DNA of 7,645 nt, taken from an uncultured Gammaproteobacteria bacterium (GTDB lineage: Bacteria; Pseudomonadota; Gammaproteobacteria; Ga0077536). Position 1 is the first letter of the stretch; the number at the start of each line of letters is the position of its first letter. The DNA is taken from positions 1 through 7,645 of the forward strand of contig CAIPNE010000520.1 in the NCBI GenBank assembly GCA_903866355.1. The letters are read 5' to 3'. Of this stretch, positions 1 to 6,393 are shown one piece after another. The position numbers and the translations under genes are program-made. The notes beneath the pieces are model-generated. The model had not been told where the DNA came from and made no database searches. It was given only the letters and a program-made list of their open reading frames with translations.

Positions 1-224
1 CGTCCTTTGCGACTGCTTAAATTGGTATAAAAAACCAGACCGCGTTCGTCAAAGCCTCGCAACAACAGCACCCGCAGCGAGGGCCGACCATCCGCGCCCA
101 CGCTGGCAACTGACATTGCGGTGGGATTATTGGGCTCCTCCCGTTCCGCGTCAGCCAGCCATTGCGCCAGCCGGGGGACGGGATCCGGGGCGCCGGCGAG
201 GGTAGTGGAATCGTTGGAGACCAT
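1..224 (-). CDS. pdxH: Pyridoxamine/pyridoxine 5'-phosphate oxidase, N-terminal part (cut by window edge)
   Basis: FMN-dependent cytoplasmic enzyme that oxidises pyridoxamine or pyridoxine 5'-phosphate to pyridoxal 5'-phosphate, the last step of PLP synthesis and salvage. Translating the minus strand from the ATG at 224-222 gives 74 open codons to the window edge. The family signature is easy to see: an N-terminal helix with RLAQWLADA at residues 18-26, then NPTAMSVASV at 34-43, DGRPSLRVLLLRG around 46-58, and VFYTNLSSRKG at the end, which is the strand and FMN-phosphate-binding region. E. coli PdxH has the comparable DPTAMVVATV and VFYTNLGSRK. The start lies 10 nt after the purA stop, so it is probably co-transcribed with purA, but only a run of six C precedes it and no Shine-Dalgarno is visible. 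The open frame upstream runs back only to a stop at 293-291, and its only alternative start is a TTG at 242-240. The arginine-rich RREY-type N-terminal segment of the E. coli enzyme is absent. The catalytic C-terminal part lies outside the window. Confidence 0.9.
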   Translation of the reverse strand, partial: MVSNDSTTLAGAPDPVPRLAQWLADAEREEPNNPTAMSVASVGADGRPSLRVLLLRGFDERGLVFYTNLSSRKG

Positions 225-234
225 GGGGGGATGC

Positions 235-1527
235 TCAGGCAAACGGATGTCGCAGCATGATGGTTTGCGTGCGATCGGGGCCCGTGGAAATCATGTCGAT
301 GGGCGCCTCGACCACTGCTTCGATGCGCGCTAGATAACGCTGGGCGTTGACCGGTAGTTTTGCATAATCCGTGATGCCCGCGGTGGGCTCGTGCCAGCCA
401 GGCATCGCCTCGTAAATCGGTTCGACCTCGGCCAAGGCTTCGGCGCCGCTGGGCGCTGACTTGAGTTCGCCACGCGGCGTGCGATAACCCGTGCAGAGCC
501 GAATTTCATCGATGCCGTCGAGCACATCGAGCTTCGTGACGCACAGGCCGGAAATACCATTGGTCAGCCGCGCGCGGCGCAACGCCACGGCGTCAAACCA
601 ACCGCAGCGACGGGCGCGTCCGGTGGTCGCGCCGAACTCGTGGCCGCGGGTGGCCAAGTGTTGGCCCAGTTCGTCGAAAAGTTCGGTGGGGAACGGCCCG
701 CCGCCCACCCGCGTGGTGTAGGCCTTGGTAATCCCGAGTACATAATCCATCCGCTGCGGGCTGGCGCCGGAACCTGTGGCGGCAAAGCCGGCGGTGGTAT
801 TGGAAGAAGTGACATAGGGATAGGTGCCGTGATCGATATCCAGCAGACTGCCTTGCGCCCCTTCAAAAAGGAGATTCACGCCGGACTCTTGCAGCCGGTG
901 AATTTCTTCCGCCACATCCCCCACTAAAGGCGCAAGTTGGGTGGCGAAGGCCATTTGCTCATCTAAAATTTGCTGGAAATCGAGTTTGTCGACGCGGTAA
1001 TAATTGGCCAGCACAAAGTTGTGATAATCCAAAACCTCACCCAGTTTCGCCGCGAAACGTTCACGGAACAGGAGGTCTTCGACCCGCAGCGCGCGCCGCG
1101 CCGCTTTGTCCTCATAGGCCGGGCCAATGCCCCGCCCGGTGGTACCGATGGCCTGAGCACCGCGTGCTTTCTCGCGGGCCTGATCCAGCGCCACGTGATA
1201 GGGCAGGATCAGCGTTGCCGCGGGGCTGATCATCAGTCGTGCCCGCGCCGGGATCCCTTTGGACTCCAGCATCAGAATTTCTTCCATCAGCGCGGCAGGC
1301 GACACCACCACACCATTGCCGATCAGGCACGAAACACCCGCGCGCAGCACCCCTGAGGGGATGAGATGCAGGATGGTTTTCGTCCCGTCGATCACCACGG
1401 TGTGACCGGCGTTATGTCCGCCTTGAAAGCGCACGACTGCGCTCGCACGGTCGGTCAGCATGTCGACCACTTTGCCCTTACCTTCATCGCCCCACTGCGC
1501 ACCGATGACCACTACCGATCTGCTCAA
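235..1527 (-). CDS. purA: Adenylosuccinate synthetase
   Basis: Cytoplasmic enzyme that joins IMP and aspartate using GTP to make adenylosuccinate, the first committed step from IMP to AMP. The 430 residues match the usual bacterial length (432 in E. coli). Visible motifs are the GDEGKGK phosphate-binding loop at residues 13-19 with the catalytic Asp14, GGHNAGHT at 36-43 with the catalytic His42, GTTGRGIGP at 128-136, a central FEGAQGSLLDIDHGTYP segment, TKAYTTRVGGGPFPTE, TKLDVLDG near residue 330, and STGPDRT at the C-terminus. The start is TTG: the only in-frame codons upstream run into a TAA at 1542-1540, so no ATG is available, and AGGGGA sits 6 nt before the TTG. This places the GDEGKGK loop at almost the same distance from the N-terminus as in E. 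coli. It follows hisZ by 43 nt and precedes pdxH by 10 nt, consistent with the end of the hfq-hfl operon. Confidence 0.97.
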   Translation of the reverse strand: MSRSVVVIGAQWGDEGKGKVVDMLTDRASAVVRFQGGHNAGHTVVIDGTKTILHLIPSGVLRAGVSCLIGNGVVVSPAALMEEILMLESKGIPARARLMISPAATLILPYHVALDQAREKARGAQAIGTTGRGIGPAYEDKAARRALRVEDLLFRERFAAKLGEVLDYHNFVLANYYRVDKLDFQQILDEQMAFATQLAPLVGDVAEEIHRLQESGVNLLFEGAQGSLLDIDHGTYPYVTSSNTTAGFAATGSGASPQRMDYVLGITKAYTTRVGGGPFPTELFDELGQHLATRGHEFGATTGRARRCGWFDAVALRRARLTNGISGLCVTKLDVLDGIDEIRLCTGYRTPRGELKSAPSGAEALAEVEPIYEAMPGWHEPTAGITDYAKLPVNAQRYLARIEAVVEAPIDMISTGPDRTQTIMLRHPFA

Positions 1528-1533
1528 CGTTGT

Positions 1534-1539
1534 TCCCCT
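1534..1539 (-). promoter_or_regulatory. Ribosome binding site of purA
   Basis: AGGGGA on the minus strand, 6 nt before the TTG start codon. It decides the start, because the reading frame closes with TAA only five codons upstream and has no ATG or GTG in between. It also lies inside a seven-codon ATG-to-TGA reading frame (1547-1524) whose stop overlaps the TTG. Confidence 0.75.
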
Positions 1540-1560
1540 TTATCCATCTAATGAGAGCTT

Positions 1561-1585
1561 GCGCCGCGACTCAGGCGAGCGGCGC
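1561..1585 (-). other. GC-rich hairpin across the hisZ stop codon
   Basis: GCGCCGC (1585-1579) and GCGGCGC (1567-1561) on the minus strand form a perfect 7-bp stem with an 11-nt loop that contains the hisZ TGA (1573-1571). No U-tract follows, so it does not look like an intrinsic terminator. It could slow or protect the hisZ-purA junction of the mRNA, but that is inference. The coding part limits how freely it could evolve, and chance in GC-rich DNA is possible. Confidence 0.4.
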
Positions 1586-2752
1586 TATCTGCCAGTTTCC
1601 AGCTACTTGGCATAACTGCGATTGACAGCCCAGTTCTTCGGCCCCGCCGCTTTGCCCCGGTAACGCTTGAATAACCACTCGCCCCGCCGCCCGCGCGGCA
1701 TCCATTGCCGCCAGCAGTCCGGCTTCTGAACCCGCCGGGGCAAACACGCTAGCCTCGGCCGGCAGTGTGGGTGCGGCCAGCGCGGCCAGCAGTTTCACAT
1801 CGGTGCTGAAGCCGGTTGCCGCGCGTTCCCGTCCAAAGCGCGCACCGATATTGTCGTACCGACCACCCCAAGCAATGGCCCAGCCCACGCGTACGGTGTA
1901 GGCGGCGAACATCACACCGGTGTGATATTGATAACCGCGCAAGTCGGCCAAGTCTAGGTGGACGTTCAGCGTGGGACAGCGACGTTCGAGCAAATCGACC
2001 AGCGCCACCAACGCGCCCAGCGCCATCTGCACCGCCTCTGGCGCCTTGGCCAAGACGCGCGCCGCGCGGGCTAGAACCTCGCGATCGCCATTGAGCGACA
2101 GCAGCGCCAACAACCACGCGGCGACCGTGTCCGGCACCTGCTCGCGCGCCAGAATTTCAGCTAATTCATCCCCCGCCTTGCGCAATAAGGCGTCGAGCAC
2201 CTGCGCCTCGGCGTCGGCATCCAGTTGGGCCGCCGTCGCCAACCCATGAAACAGCGCCATATGCCCGAGGTCGAGGGTAATCTCACCCACGCCCGCCACC
2301 GCGAGGGTGGCGACCATCAGGCTAATGACTTCGGCGTCGCTCTCGATGCCCGTGTGACCGTAGAGTTCGGCACCCAATTGCAAAGGATTGCGGGAGCCGG
2401 CGAATTGGCCGGGTCGGGTATGGAGCACCGAACCGATATAACACAGCCGGGTGGGTGCCGCCGCGCCGATCCGGTGCGCATCGATACGGGCAATCTGCGG
2501 CGTCATGTCCGCCGGAATCCCCAGCATCCGGCCGCTCACTTGGTCGGTCAGCTTGAAAGTTTGCAGTTCCAGATCGCCTCCGATCGACACCAGAGAGTCC
2601 AGAAATTCGACGTTCGCAGGCATGCACAAGGCGTAGCCCCAACTGGCCATCGTATCGAGCATCCGCCGACGCAGGGTCTCGATCACTGCCGCCTGCGGCG
2701 GAATGATTTCGTCGACACCATCCGGCAACAACCAGCGACTCGCGCGCGACAT
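1571..2752 (-). CDS. hisZ: ATP phosphoribosyltransferase regulatory subunit HisZ
   Basis: Histidyl-tRNA synthetase paralogue that has lost aminoacylation. It assembles with the short form of HisG to make the active, histidine-regulated ATP phosphoribosyltransferase, the first enzyme of histidine synthesis. The 393 residues fit the family (about 380-395), which lacks the HisRS anticodon-binding domain. Motifs visible are a class II synthetase-like core with RMLGIPADMTPQIARI at residues 75-90, LQLGAELYG at 124-132, LRGYQYHTG at 271-279 (the HisRS histidine-A-like region), GGRYD at 296-300 and TGFSTDVK at 313-320. HisRS proper has ERRYD- and GFE-type sequences in comparable places and an additional C-terminal domain, so HisZ is clearly the better call. 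The ATG start lies 3 nt after the DUF2065 stop with only a weak GAG upstream, suggesting translational coupling. HisZ here implies a short HisG elsewhere in the genome. Confidence 0.93.
   Translation of the reverse strand: MSRASRWLLPDGVDEIIPPQAAVIETLRRRMLDTMASWGYALCMPANVEFLDSLVSIGGDLELQTFKLTDQVSGRMLGIPADMTPQIARIDAHRIGAAAPTRLCYIGSVLHTRPGQFAGSRNPLQLGAELYGHTGIESDAEVISLMVATLAVAGVGEITLDLGHMALFHGLATAAQLDADAEAQVLDALLRKAGDELAEILAREQVPDTVAAWLLALLSLNGDREVLARAARVLAKAPEAVQMALGALVALVDLLERRCPTLNVHLDLADLRGYQYHTGVMFAAYTVRVGWAIAWGGRYDNIGARFGRERAATGFSTDVKLLAALAAPTLPAEASVFAPAGSEAGLLAAMDAARAAGRVVIQALPGQSGGAEELGCQSQLCQVAGNWQIAPLA
1911..1926. repeat. 16-bp perfect palindrome within hisZ
   Basis: ATCACACC followed by its exact inverse complement, centred between 1918 and 1919. 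It encodes the conserved YHTGVM stretch of HisZ (residues 276-281), so the protein motif explains much of it. It shares the core CACCGGTG with the longer palindrome in hflC. Confidence 0.8.
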
Positions 2753-2755
2753 GGG

Positions 2756-2941
2756 TCATCTCACAAGATAGAGGGCGAGCACACCGACCAGCATGCTGCC
2801 AAGCCCGAATAACCGCAGTTGGCGGTTATCCAGTGTCAGCAGTTGCGTCATTAGCGTGCGATACCGTTCAGGGTTAAGAAAAGGCAACACGCCTTCCAAC
2901 ACCAAGACTAGCGCACCGGCGGCCATTAGGTCCTGCCACAT
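2756..2941 (-). CDS. yjeT: DUF2065 (YjeT-type) small inner-membrane protein
   Basis: A 61-residue protein with two predicted membrane segments, about residues 4-22 (hydrophobic, with one Glu at 16) and 43-60, separated by a polar charged loop containing NPERYRTLMTQL and DNRQLRLFG. The LVLEGVLPFLNPERYR sequence with a following GLGSMLVG is characteristic of the DUF2065 family; in E. coli the family member yjeT sits at the same place, right after hflC. Its function is not established. The conserved position suggests a link to the HflK/HflC membrane complex, but this is inference from synteny only. The ATG start is 14 nt after the hflC stop and no good Shine-Dalgarno is visible. The TGA stop is 3 nt before the hisZ ATG, so the gene is firmly embedded in the operon. 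Confidence 0.85.
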   Translation of the reverse strand: MWQDLMAAGALVLVLEGVLPFLNPERYRTLMTQLLTLDNRQLRLFGLGSMLVGVLALYLVR

Positions 2942-2955
2942 GCGCGTAAACGCCC

Positions 2956-3819
2956 CTAGCGCGGGCTGGGATCTTTGAAATACTTAAAGAAAGCGGAGTC
3001 TGGCGCTAGCACCAAGATGTCCTCTTTACTGTTAAAGCTTTCCCGATAAGCCCCAAGGCTGCGATAAAACGAATAAAAACTGGGATTTTGATTGTAAGCC
3101 TTGGCGTAAATTTGCGAGGCCAACGCATCGCCCGCGCCACGCGCGCTTTCGGAGTCTCGGTAGGCCTCGGCGCTGATCACGGTCGATTGGCCATCGGTGT
3201 CTGCGCGAATACGGATGGCTTCTTTTTCGCCCCGGGCGCGCAGTTCACGGGCCACTCGCGCACGTTCGGCGCGCATCCGTTCGTACACGGCGTTGCTGAC
3301 TTCGGCAGGCAAATCGATGCGCTTGATGCGGACGTCTACCACCTCGATGCCCAGTTCCTCGCCGCGCTCGGCGGCTTTGCGATTCACGATCGCCAAAATG
3401 GCACCGCGTTGTCCGGCCACCACCTCTTGCACCTTGCGCCGGCCAAACTCCTCGCGCAGCGCATCGTTAATTTTCTGATAAACCAACAACCCGCCCCGCC
3501 GCGCATCGCCACCCGTGGCCAAGTAAAACTTCACCACGTCTTTAATGCGCCAGCGCACGAAAGAATCCACGATAACGTCTTTTTTCTCACCGGTGAGAAA
3601 ACGCTGCGGCTCGGAATCCAGCGTTTGCAGGCGGCCGTCAAATTTGAGCACGTTTTGATATATCGGCAGCAGGAAATGCAGTCCCGGTTCGTAGTCAGTG
3701 CGCTTAATCTCGCCCAACTGGAACAGGATCACTCGCTCGCGTTCAAACACGCGGAACACGCTAGACCACGCAATGCCCAGCACCACCAGTAGCGTTATTA
3801 AAATGCGGCTTAACATCAT
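2956..3819 (-). CDS. hflC: HflC, SPFH/band-7 modulator of FtsH protease
   Basis: Membrane partner of HflK; together they form a large periplasm-facing SPFH/band-7 assembly that surrounds FtsH and tunes its proteolysis. The protein has 287 residues, shorter than the 334 of E. coli HflC but common in other proteobacteria. One N-terminal membrane segment (about residues 5-21) is followed by the band-7 domain beginning at VFERERVILFQLGEI (24-38), YEPGLHFLLPI (43-53), RFLTGEKKDVIVD (73-85), then an Ala/Glu/Arg-rich helical coiled-coil region and the typical YNQNPSFYSFYRSL and FKYFKDP C-terminal motifs. The start overlaps the hflK stop as ATGA. Two Met codons are adjacent (3819-3817 and 3816-3814); the purine-rich GAGAGGGG is 4 nt from the first and 7 nt from the second, so the second may be the one used. 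Overlap means coupled, probably stoichiometric, synthesis with HflK. Confidence 0.95.
   Translation of the reverse strand: MMLSRILITLLVVLGIAWSSVFRVFERERVILFQLGEIKRTDYEPGLHFLLPIYQNVLKFDGRLQTLDSEPQRFLTGEKKDVIVDSFVRWRIKDVVKFYLATGGDARRGGLLVYQKINDALREEFGRRKVQEVVAGQRGAILAIVNRKAAERGEELGIEVVDVRIKRIDLPAEVSNAVYERMRAERARVARELRARGEKEAIRIRADTDGQSTVISAEAYRDSESARGAGDALASQIYAKAYNQNPSFYSFYRSLGAYRESFNSKEDILVLAPDSAFFKYFKDPSPR
3582..3601. repeat. 20-bp perfect palindrome within hflC
   Basis: TTTTCTCACC followed by its exact inverse complement, centred between 3591 and 3592. It encodes residues 74-79 (FLTGEK) of HflC and a base of the next codon. As RNA it could fold into an 8-bp stem with a CCGG loop. No U-tract follows in either direction, so it is not an intrinsic terminator. 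Conserved coding explains part of it, but a run of ten matching pairs is rare by chance. Confidence 0.85.
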
Positions 3820-4994
3820 CGTGCCCCTCTCGCCCGAACATCTCGCGTACGTCCAAAAGCCTCACCACCGGTGGGAGGGCTGTCCGGGGCCGGCGTGGCC
3901 ACCGGCGTGCTCTCGCCTTCTACCGGTGCCGCCTTCGGCGCCGAATGGCGCGCTGGGTCGAGTAATTTATCCAACGGCAAGTAGGTAATATTGGTGCCGG
4001 CCTTGCTGTCTAAAATGATCTTAGTGGTGCTGTGTAATACCGCTTGGATGGTATCGAAGTACAGGCGTTCACGCGTTACCTCGGGCGCCTTCTCGTATTC
4101 GGCCAGCACTTGGGCAAAACGCTGAGCCTCACCGGTTGCGCGCGAGACGACCTGTTCGCGATAGGCCTTGGACTCCAGTCGCACGCGATCCGCGTTGCCC
4201 GCGGCGCGTTCCACGATTTCGTTGCGGTAAGCCTCCGCTTCATTAATTTTTCGCTGTTCGTCTTCGCGTGCTTTGATGGCGTCGTCGTAGGAAGCCTTCA
4301 CTTCCTCGGGCGGATTTGCCGACAGCAAGTTAACACTGGTTACCGTAATACCAGATTCGTAGTTGTCGAGGAGTTCCTGCATCAGCGCTTGGGCCTTGAG
4401 CGCAATTTCTGCGCGGCCTTCACCAATGACGAAATCGAACGTGCTGGCACCAATGACATCGCGGATAGAACTCTCCGCCACCCGCTGTACAGAGGCATCG
4501 GGATCGGCAATACGCAGCAGATAGGAGTTCACATCTTTAATGCGGTACTGCACCGCAATTTGCACATCGACAATATTCTCATCCTGCGTGAGCATGGTGG
4601 CGTTCACCGGGAAAGCCCGGATTTGGTCAATGTTCACGCGGATGACGGTTTCGATGGGTCGGGGGAAGCGCAGGTGTGGCCCGGGCATGAGCGTGGTTTT
4701 ATAGGCGCCAAAGCGCATCACCACCCCGCGTTCAGCGGGCTCGATCTTCCAGAATATTTCGGCGGACAGCAGTACCAGTAGTAACACCAGCACCACCGCA
4801 CCAATGCGCCCCATGTTTTCGCCACTGGGGCCACTAGGGCCGCTGGGTACGGGGCGCCTGCCGCGCCCAAACAACCCGCTTAGGCCTTCTTGGAATTTAC
4901 GCAGCAGTTCGTCGAGATCCGGAGGCCCTTGTGGGTTACGCCGGCCGCTCCACGGGTCGCGGTCTTTGCCATTATCAGAATCGTTCCAAGCCAT
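3816..4994 (-). CDS. hflK: HflK, SPFH/band-7 modulator of FtsH protease
   Basis: Partner of HflC in the inner-membrane complex that regulates FtsH. The 392 residues (419 in E. coli) show the family layout. A Gly/Pro/Arg-rich cytoplasmic N-terminus starts MAWNDSDNGKDRDPW and includes DLDELLRKFQ at 27-36, followed by a GPSGPSG linker at about 50-58. One membrane segment lies at about 63-82. The band-7 domain begins at IEPAERGVVMRFGAY (84-98), followed by PGPHLRFPRP and LTQDENIVDVQIAVQYRIKD. A long helical region rich in Glu/Ala/Arg includes NPPEEVKASYDDAIKAREDE, and a Pro/Ala-rich, probably disordered tail covers about the last 45 residues. The ATG start lies 79 nt after hflX, preceded by a weak GAG and a possible promoter. 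The stop overlaps the hflC start by 4 nt. Confidence 0.96.
   Translation of the reverse strand: MAWNDSDNGKDRDPWSGRRNPQGPPDLDELLRKFQEGLSGLFGRGRRPVPSGPSGPSGENMGRIGAVVLVLLLVLLSAEIFWKIEPAERGVVMRFGAYKTTLMPGPHLRFPRPIETVIRVNIDQIRAFPVNATMLTQDENIVDVQIAVQYRIKDVNSYLLRIADPDASVQRVAESSIRDVIGASTFDFVIGEGRAEIALKAQALMQELLDNYESGITVTSVNLLSANPPEEVKASYDDAIKAREDEQRKINEAEAYRNEIVERAAGNADRVRLESKAYREQVVSRATGEAQRFAQVLAEYEKAPEVTRERLYFDTIQAVLHSTTKIILDSKAGTNITYLPLDKLLDPARHSAPKAAPVEGESTPVATPAPDSPPTGGEAFGRTRDVRARGAR
3824..3830 (-). promoter_or_regulatory. Ribosome binding site of hflC, inside the hflK 3' end
   Basis: AGAGGGG on the minus strand, 4 nt before the first and 7 nt before the second of two tandem ATG codons. The 7-nt spacing is closer to optimal, so the N-terminus of HflC may begin at the second Met. 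It lies inside the last codons of hflK, fitting coupled translation. Confidence 0.6.
4822..4848 (-). repeat. Three 9-bp tandem units in hflK (Pro-Ser-Gly linker)
   Basis: On the plus strand, three near-identical 9-mers, CCACTGGGG, CCACTAGGG and CCGCTGGGT, follow one another. On the coding strand they give the repeated PSG tripeptide at residues 50-58 of HflK, in the flexible linker just before the membrane segment. The unit number could vary between strains by slippage without disturbing the folded parts. Confidence 0.75.
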
Positions 4995-5034
4995 AAGGGT
5001 ACTCGTATCGCAAAAGGACTAAACGTAGGCGCCG

Positions 5035-5064
5035 ATTGTAGTGGGGCCGGTGACAATTCGGCAA
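5035..5064 (-). promoter_or_regulatory. Candidate sigma70-type promoter for hflK-hflC
   Basis: In the 79-nt hflX-hflK gap the minus strand carries TTGCCG (5064-5059; 4 of 6 to TTGACA) and TACAAT (5040-5035; 5 of 6 to TATAAT) with an 18-nt spacer. Initiation about 7 nt downstream would leave a leader of roughly 30-35 nt before the hflK ATG. It falls entirely between the genes, free of coding constraint. This is a pattern match only. Confidence 0.4.
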
Positions 5065-5073
5065 CGCGGCATT

Positions 5074-6378
5074 TTAGGGAGGCGCGGGTTCTTCACCGCT
5101 GGCCATGATTTCCAGAAACGCCGGGTGCTCGGCAAACAAACGCGTCCAACGGGGCGCGCTGAGGGTTAACTCCATCCGCCACCCCCCCTCTTCTAGCGGT
5201 AGCTCCGCGAGTACCGCACCGAGCTCATAAACTTGGGCCCGCAGCCGCCCCTGATCGGGCGCCAAGTCCACGATGCGGTTGATCTTGGTCGCATCCAAGC
5301 GTTCGGCCACGGCCACCCGCAGCAGATCCAGACCTGCACCGGTGCGCGCCGAAACCCAGACCGCGACCGGCTCGCCCTGCGGGCCGCGGTCTATCCGTGG
5401 CTCAAACCCCGGGTGGAGATCAATTTTGTTGTGCACTTCGAGCACCGGTTGGTCACCCGCGCCGATGCGCGCGAGCACGTTTAATACTTCGCTGCGCTTG
5501 GCTTCCAAGTCCTCAGCACTGCTGTCGAGCACGTGTAAAAGCAGCGTTGCCTCGCGGGTTTCTTCTAGCGTGGCTTGAAATGCCGCCACGAGATCCGGCG
5601 GCAAATCACGGATAAAACCCACGGTATCGCTCAATAAGACGGGGTGTTCGCCCGGCACACTCATGCGCCGCAGCGTGGTATCCAGCGTGGCAAAAAGCTG
5701 GTCTGCGGCATAGCTATCGCTGGCGGTGAGGCGATTGAACAGCGTGGATTTTCCGGCATTGGTGTAACCCACCAAAGCGGTCACCGAAAGTTGCGCGCGG
5801 CGGCGGGCACGGCCACCCTGCTGGCGTTGACGCCGCAGTTTTTCCAGACGCTCAAAGAGTTGTTTGATGCGTAGACCAATGAGGCGGCGGTCCGTTTCCA
5901 GCTGGGTTTCACCCGGACCACGCAGCCCAATGCCACCACGTTGCCGCTCGAGGTGGGTCCACCCACGCACCAAGCGGGTAGACAAGTGCTGCAGTTGCGC
6001 CATTTCGACTTGGAGTTGACCTTCGAAGGAGCGCGCACGTTGGGCGAAAATATCGAGAATAACGCCCGTACGGTCGAGGACACGACACTCGACTAAGGTT
6101 TCGAGGTTGCGTTCTTGGCCAGGCGACAGCGCGCGATCAAACAGCACCACCTCGGCGCCGTGGGCGGCCACCAACTCTTTGAGTTCGGTGGCCTTGCCTA
6201 AGCCCAGAAAATATTTGGGATCTGGGCGGGCGCGCTTGGCGTCCAGACTGGCCACAGTTTCCACCCCGGCGGAAGCCGCCAGTTCGGCAAATTCTTCCCG
6301 GTCGCAGGGGGTCGCGGGCGCAGACAGCGTGACATTAACGAGGATGGCGCGTTCGCCGCCTCGGGGCCGCTCAATCAA
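5074..6378 (-). CDS. hflX: Ribosome-associated GTPase HflX
   Basis: TRAFAC-class (Obg-HflX superfamily) GTPase that binds the 50S subunit and splits stalled or stress-inactivated 70S ribosomes. The 434 residues (426 in E. coli) contain the HflX-specific N-terminal nucleotide-binding domain (about 1-130, with PDPKYFLGLGK and VVLFDRALSPGQERNLE), a basic helical linker with GGIGLRGPGETQLE (148-161), and the G domain. In the G domain, G1 is GYTNAGKST at 204-212, the G2 region is TLDTT at 231-235, G3 is DTVG at 251-254, G4 is NKID at 317-320, and G5 is SAR at 343-345. A short C-terminal domain follows. The start is TTG (6378-6376): upstream the frame meets the hfq TAG within six codons and has no ATG, and MIERPRGGERAILV aligns with E. 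coli MFDRYDAGEQAVLV. The 15-nt gap after hfq and the lack of a clear Shine-Dalgarno suggest coupling to hfq translation. Confidence 0.96.
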   Translation of the reverse strand: MIERPRGGERAILVNVTLSAPATPCDREEFAELAASAGVETVASLDAKRARPDPKYFLGLGKATELKELVAAHGAEVVLFDRALSPGQERNLETLVECRVLDRTGVILDIFAQRARSFEGQLQVEMAQLQHLSTRLVRGWTHLERQRGGIGLRGPGETQLETDRRLIGLRIKQLFERLEKLRRQRQQGGRARRRAQLSVTALVGYTNAGKSTLFNRLTASDSYAADQLFATLDTTLRRMSVPGEHPVLLSDTVGFIRDLPPDLVAAFQATLEETREATLLLHVLDSSAEDLEAKRSEVLNVLARIGAGDQPVLEVHNKIDLHPGFEPRIDRGPQGEPVAVWVSARTGAGLDLLRVAVAERLDATKINRIVDLAPDQGRLRAQVYELGAVLAELPLEEGGWRMELTLSAPRWTRLFAEHPAFLEIMASGEEPAPP

Positions 6379-6393
6379 CTTTCGACAATCCGG

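Noticed and set aside
1348..1362. CCCCT/AGGGG inverted repeat inside purA
   Set aside because: Only five pairs with almost no loop, fully inside coding sequence, expected by chance in GC-rich DNA.
1911..1926. CRP-type operator in hisZ
   Set aside because: The CRP consensus is TGTGA-6 nt-TCACA; here the half-sites are in the reverse order (TCACA before TGTGA) with only 4 nt between, and the site is inside a conserved coding motif.
2225..2812. Plus-strand open frame (195 codons) opposite hisZ
   Set aside because: Shadow frame; hisZ is supported by family motifs over its whole length and the DUF2065 gene covers the rest.
3582..3601. Intrinsic terminator at the hflC palindrome
   Set aside because: No U-tract follows the hairpin on either strand, and it lies early in an intact gene.
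3088..3792. Long plus-strand open frame (234 codons) opposite hflC
   Set aside because: Same reason: a shadow of a well-supported band-7 gene, with no plausible own ribosome binding site or family.
4044..4781. Long plus-strand open frame (245 codons) opposite hflK
   Set aside because: It mirrors hflK, has no recognisable family and its sequence follows the codon structure of the sense gene; long antisense frames are common in GC-rich DNA.
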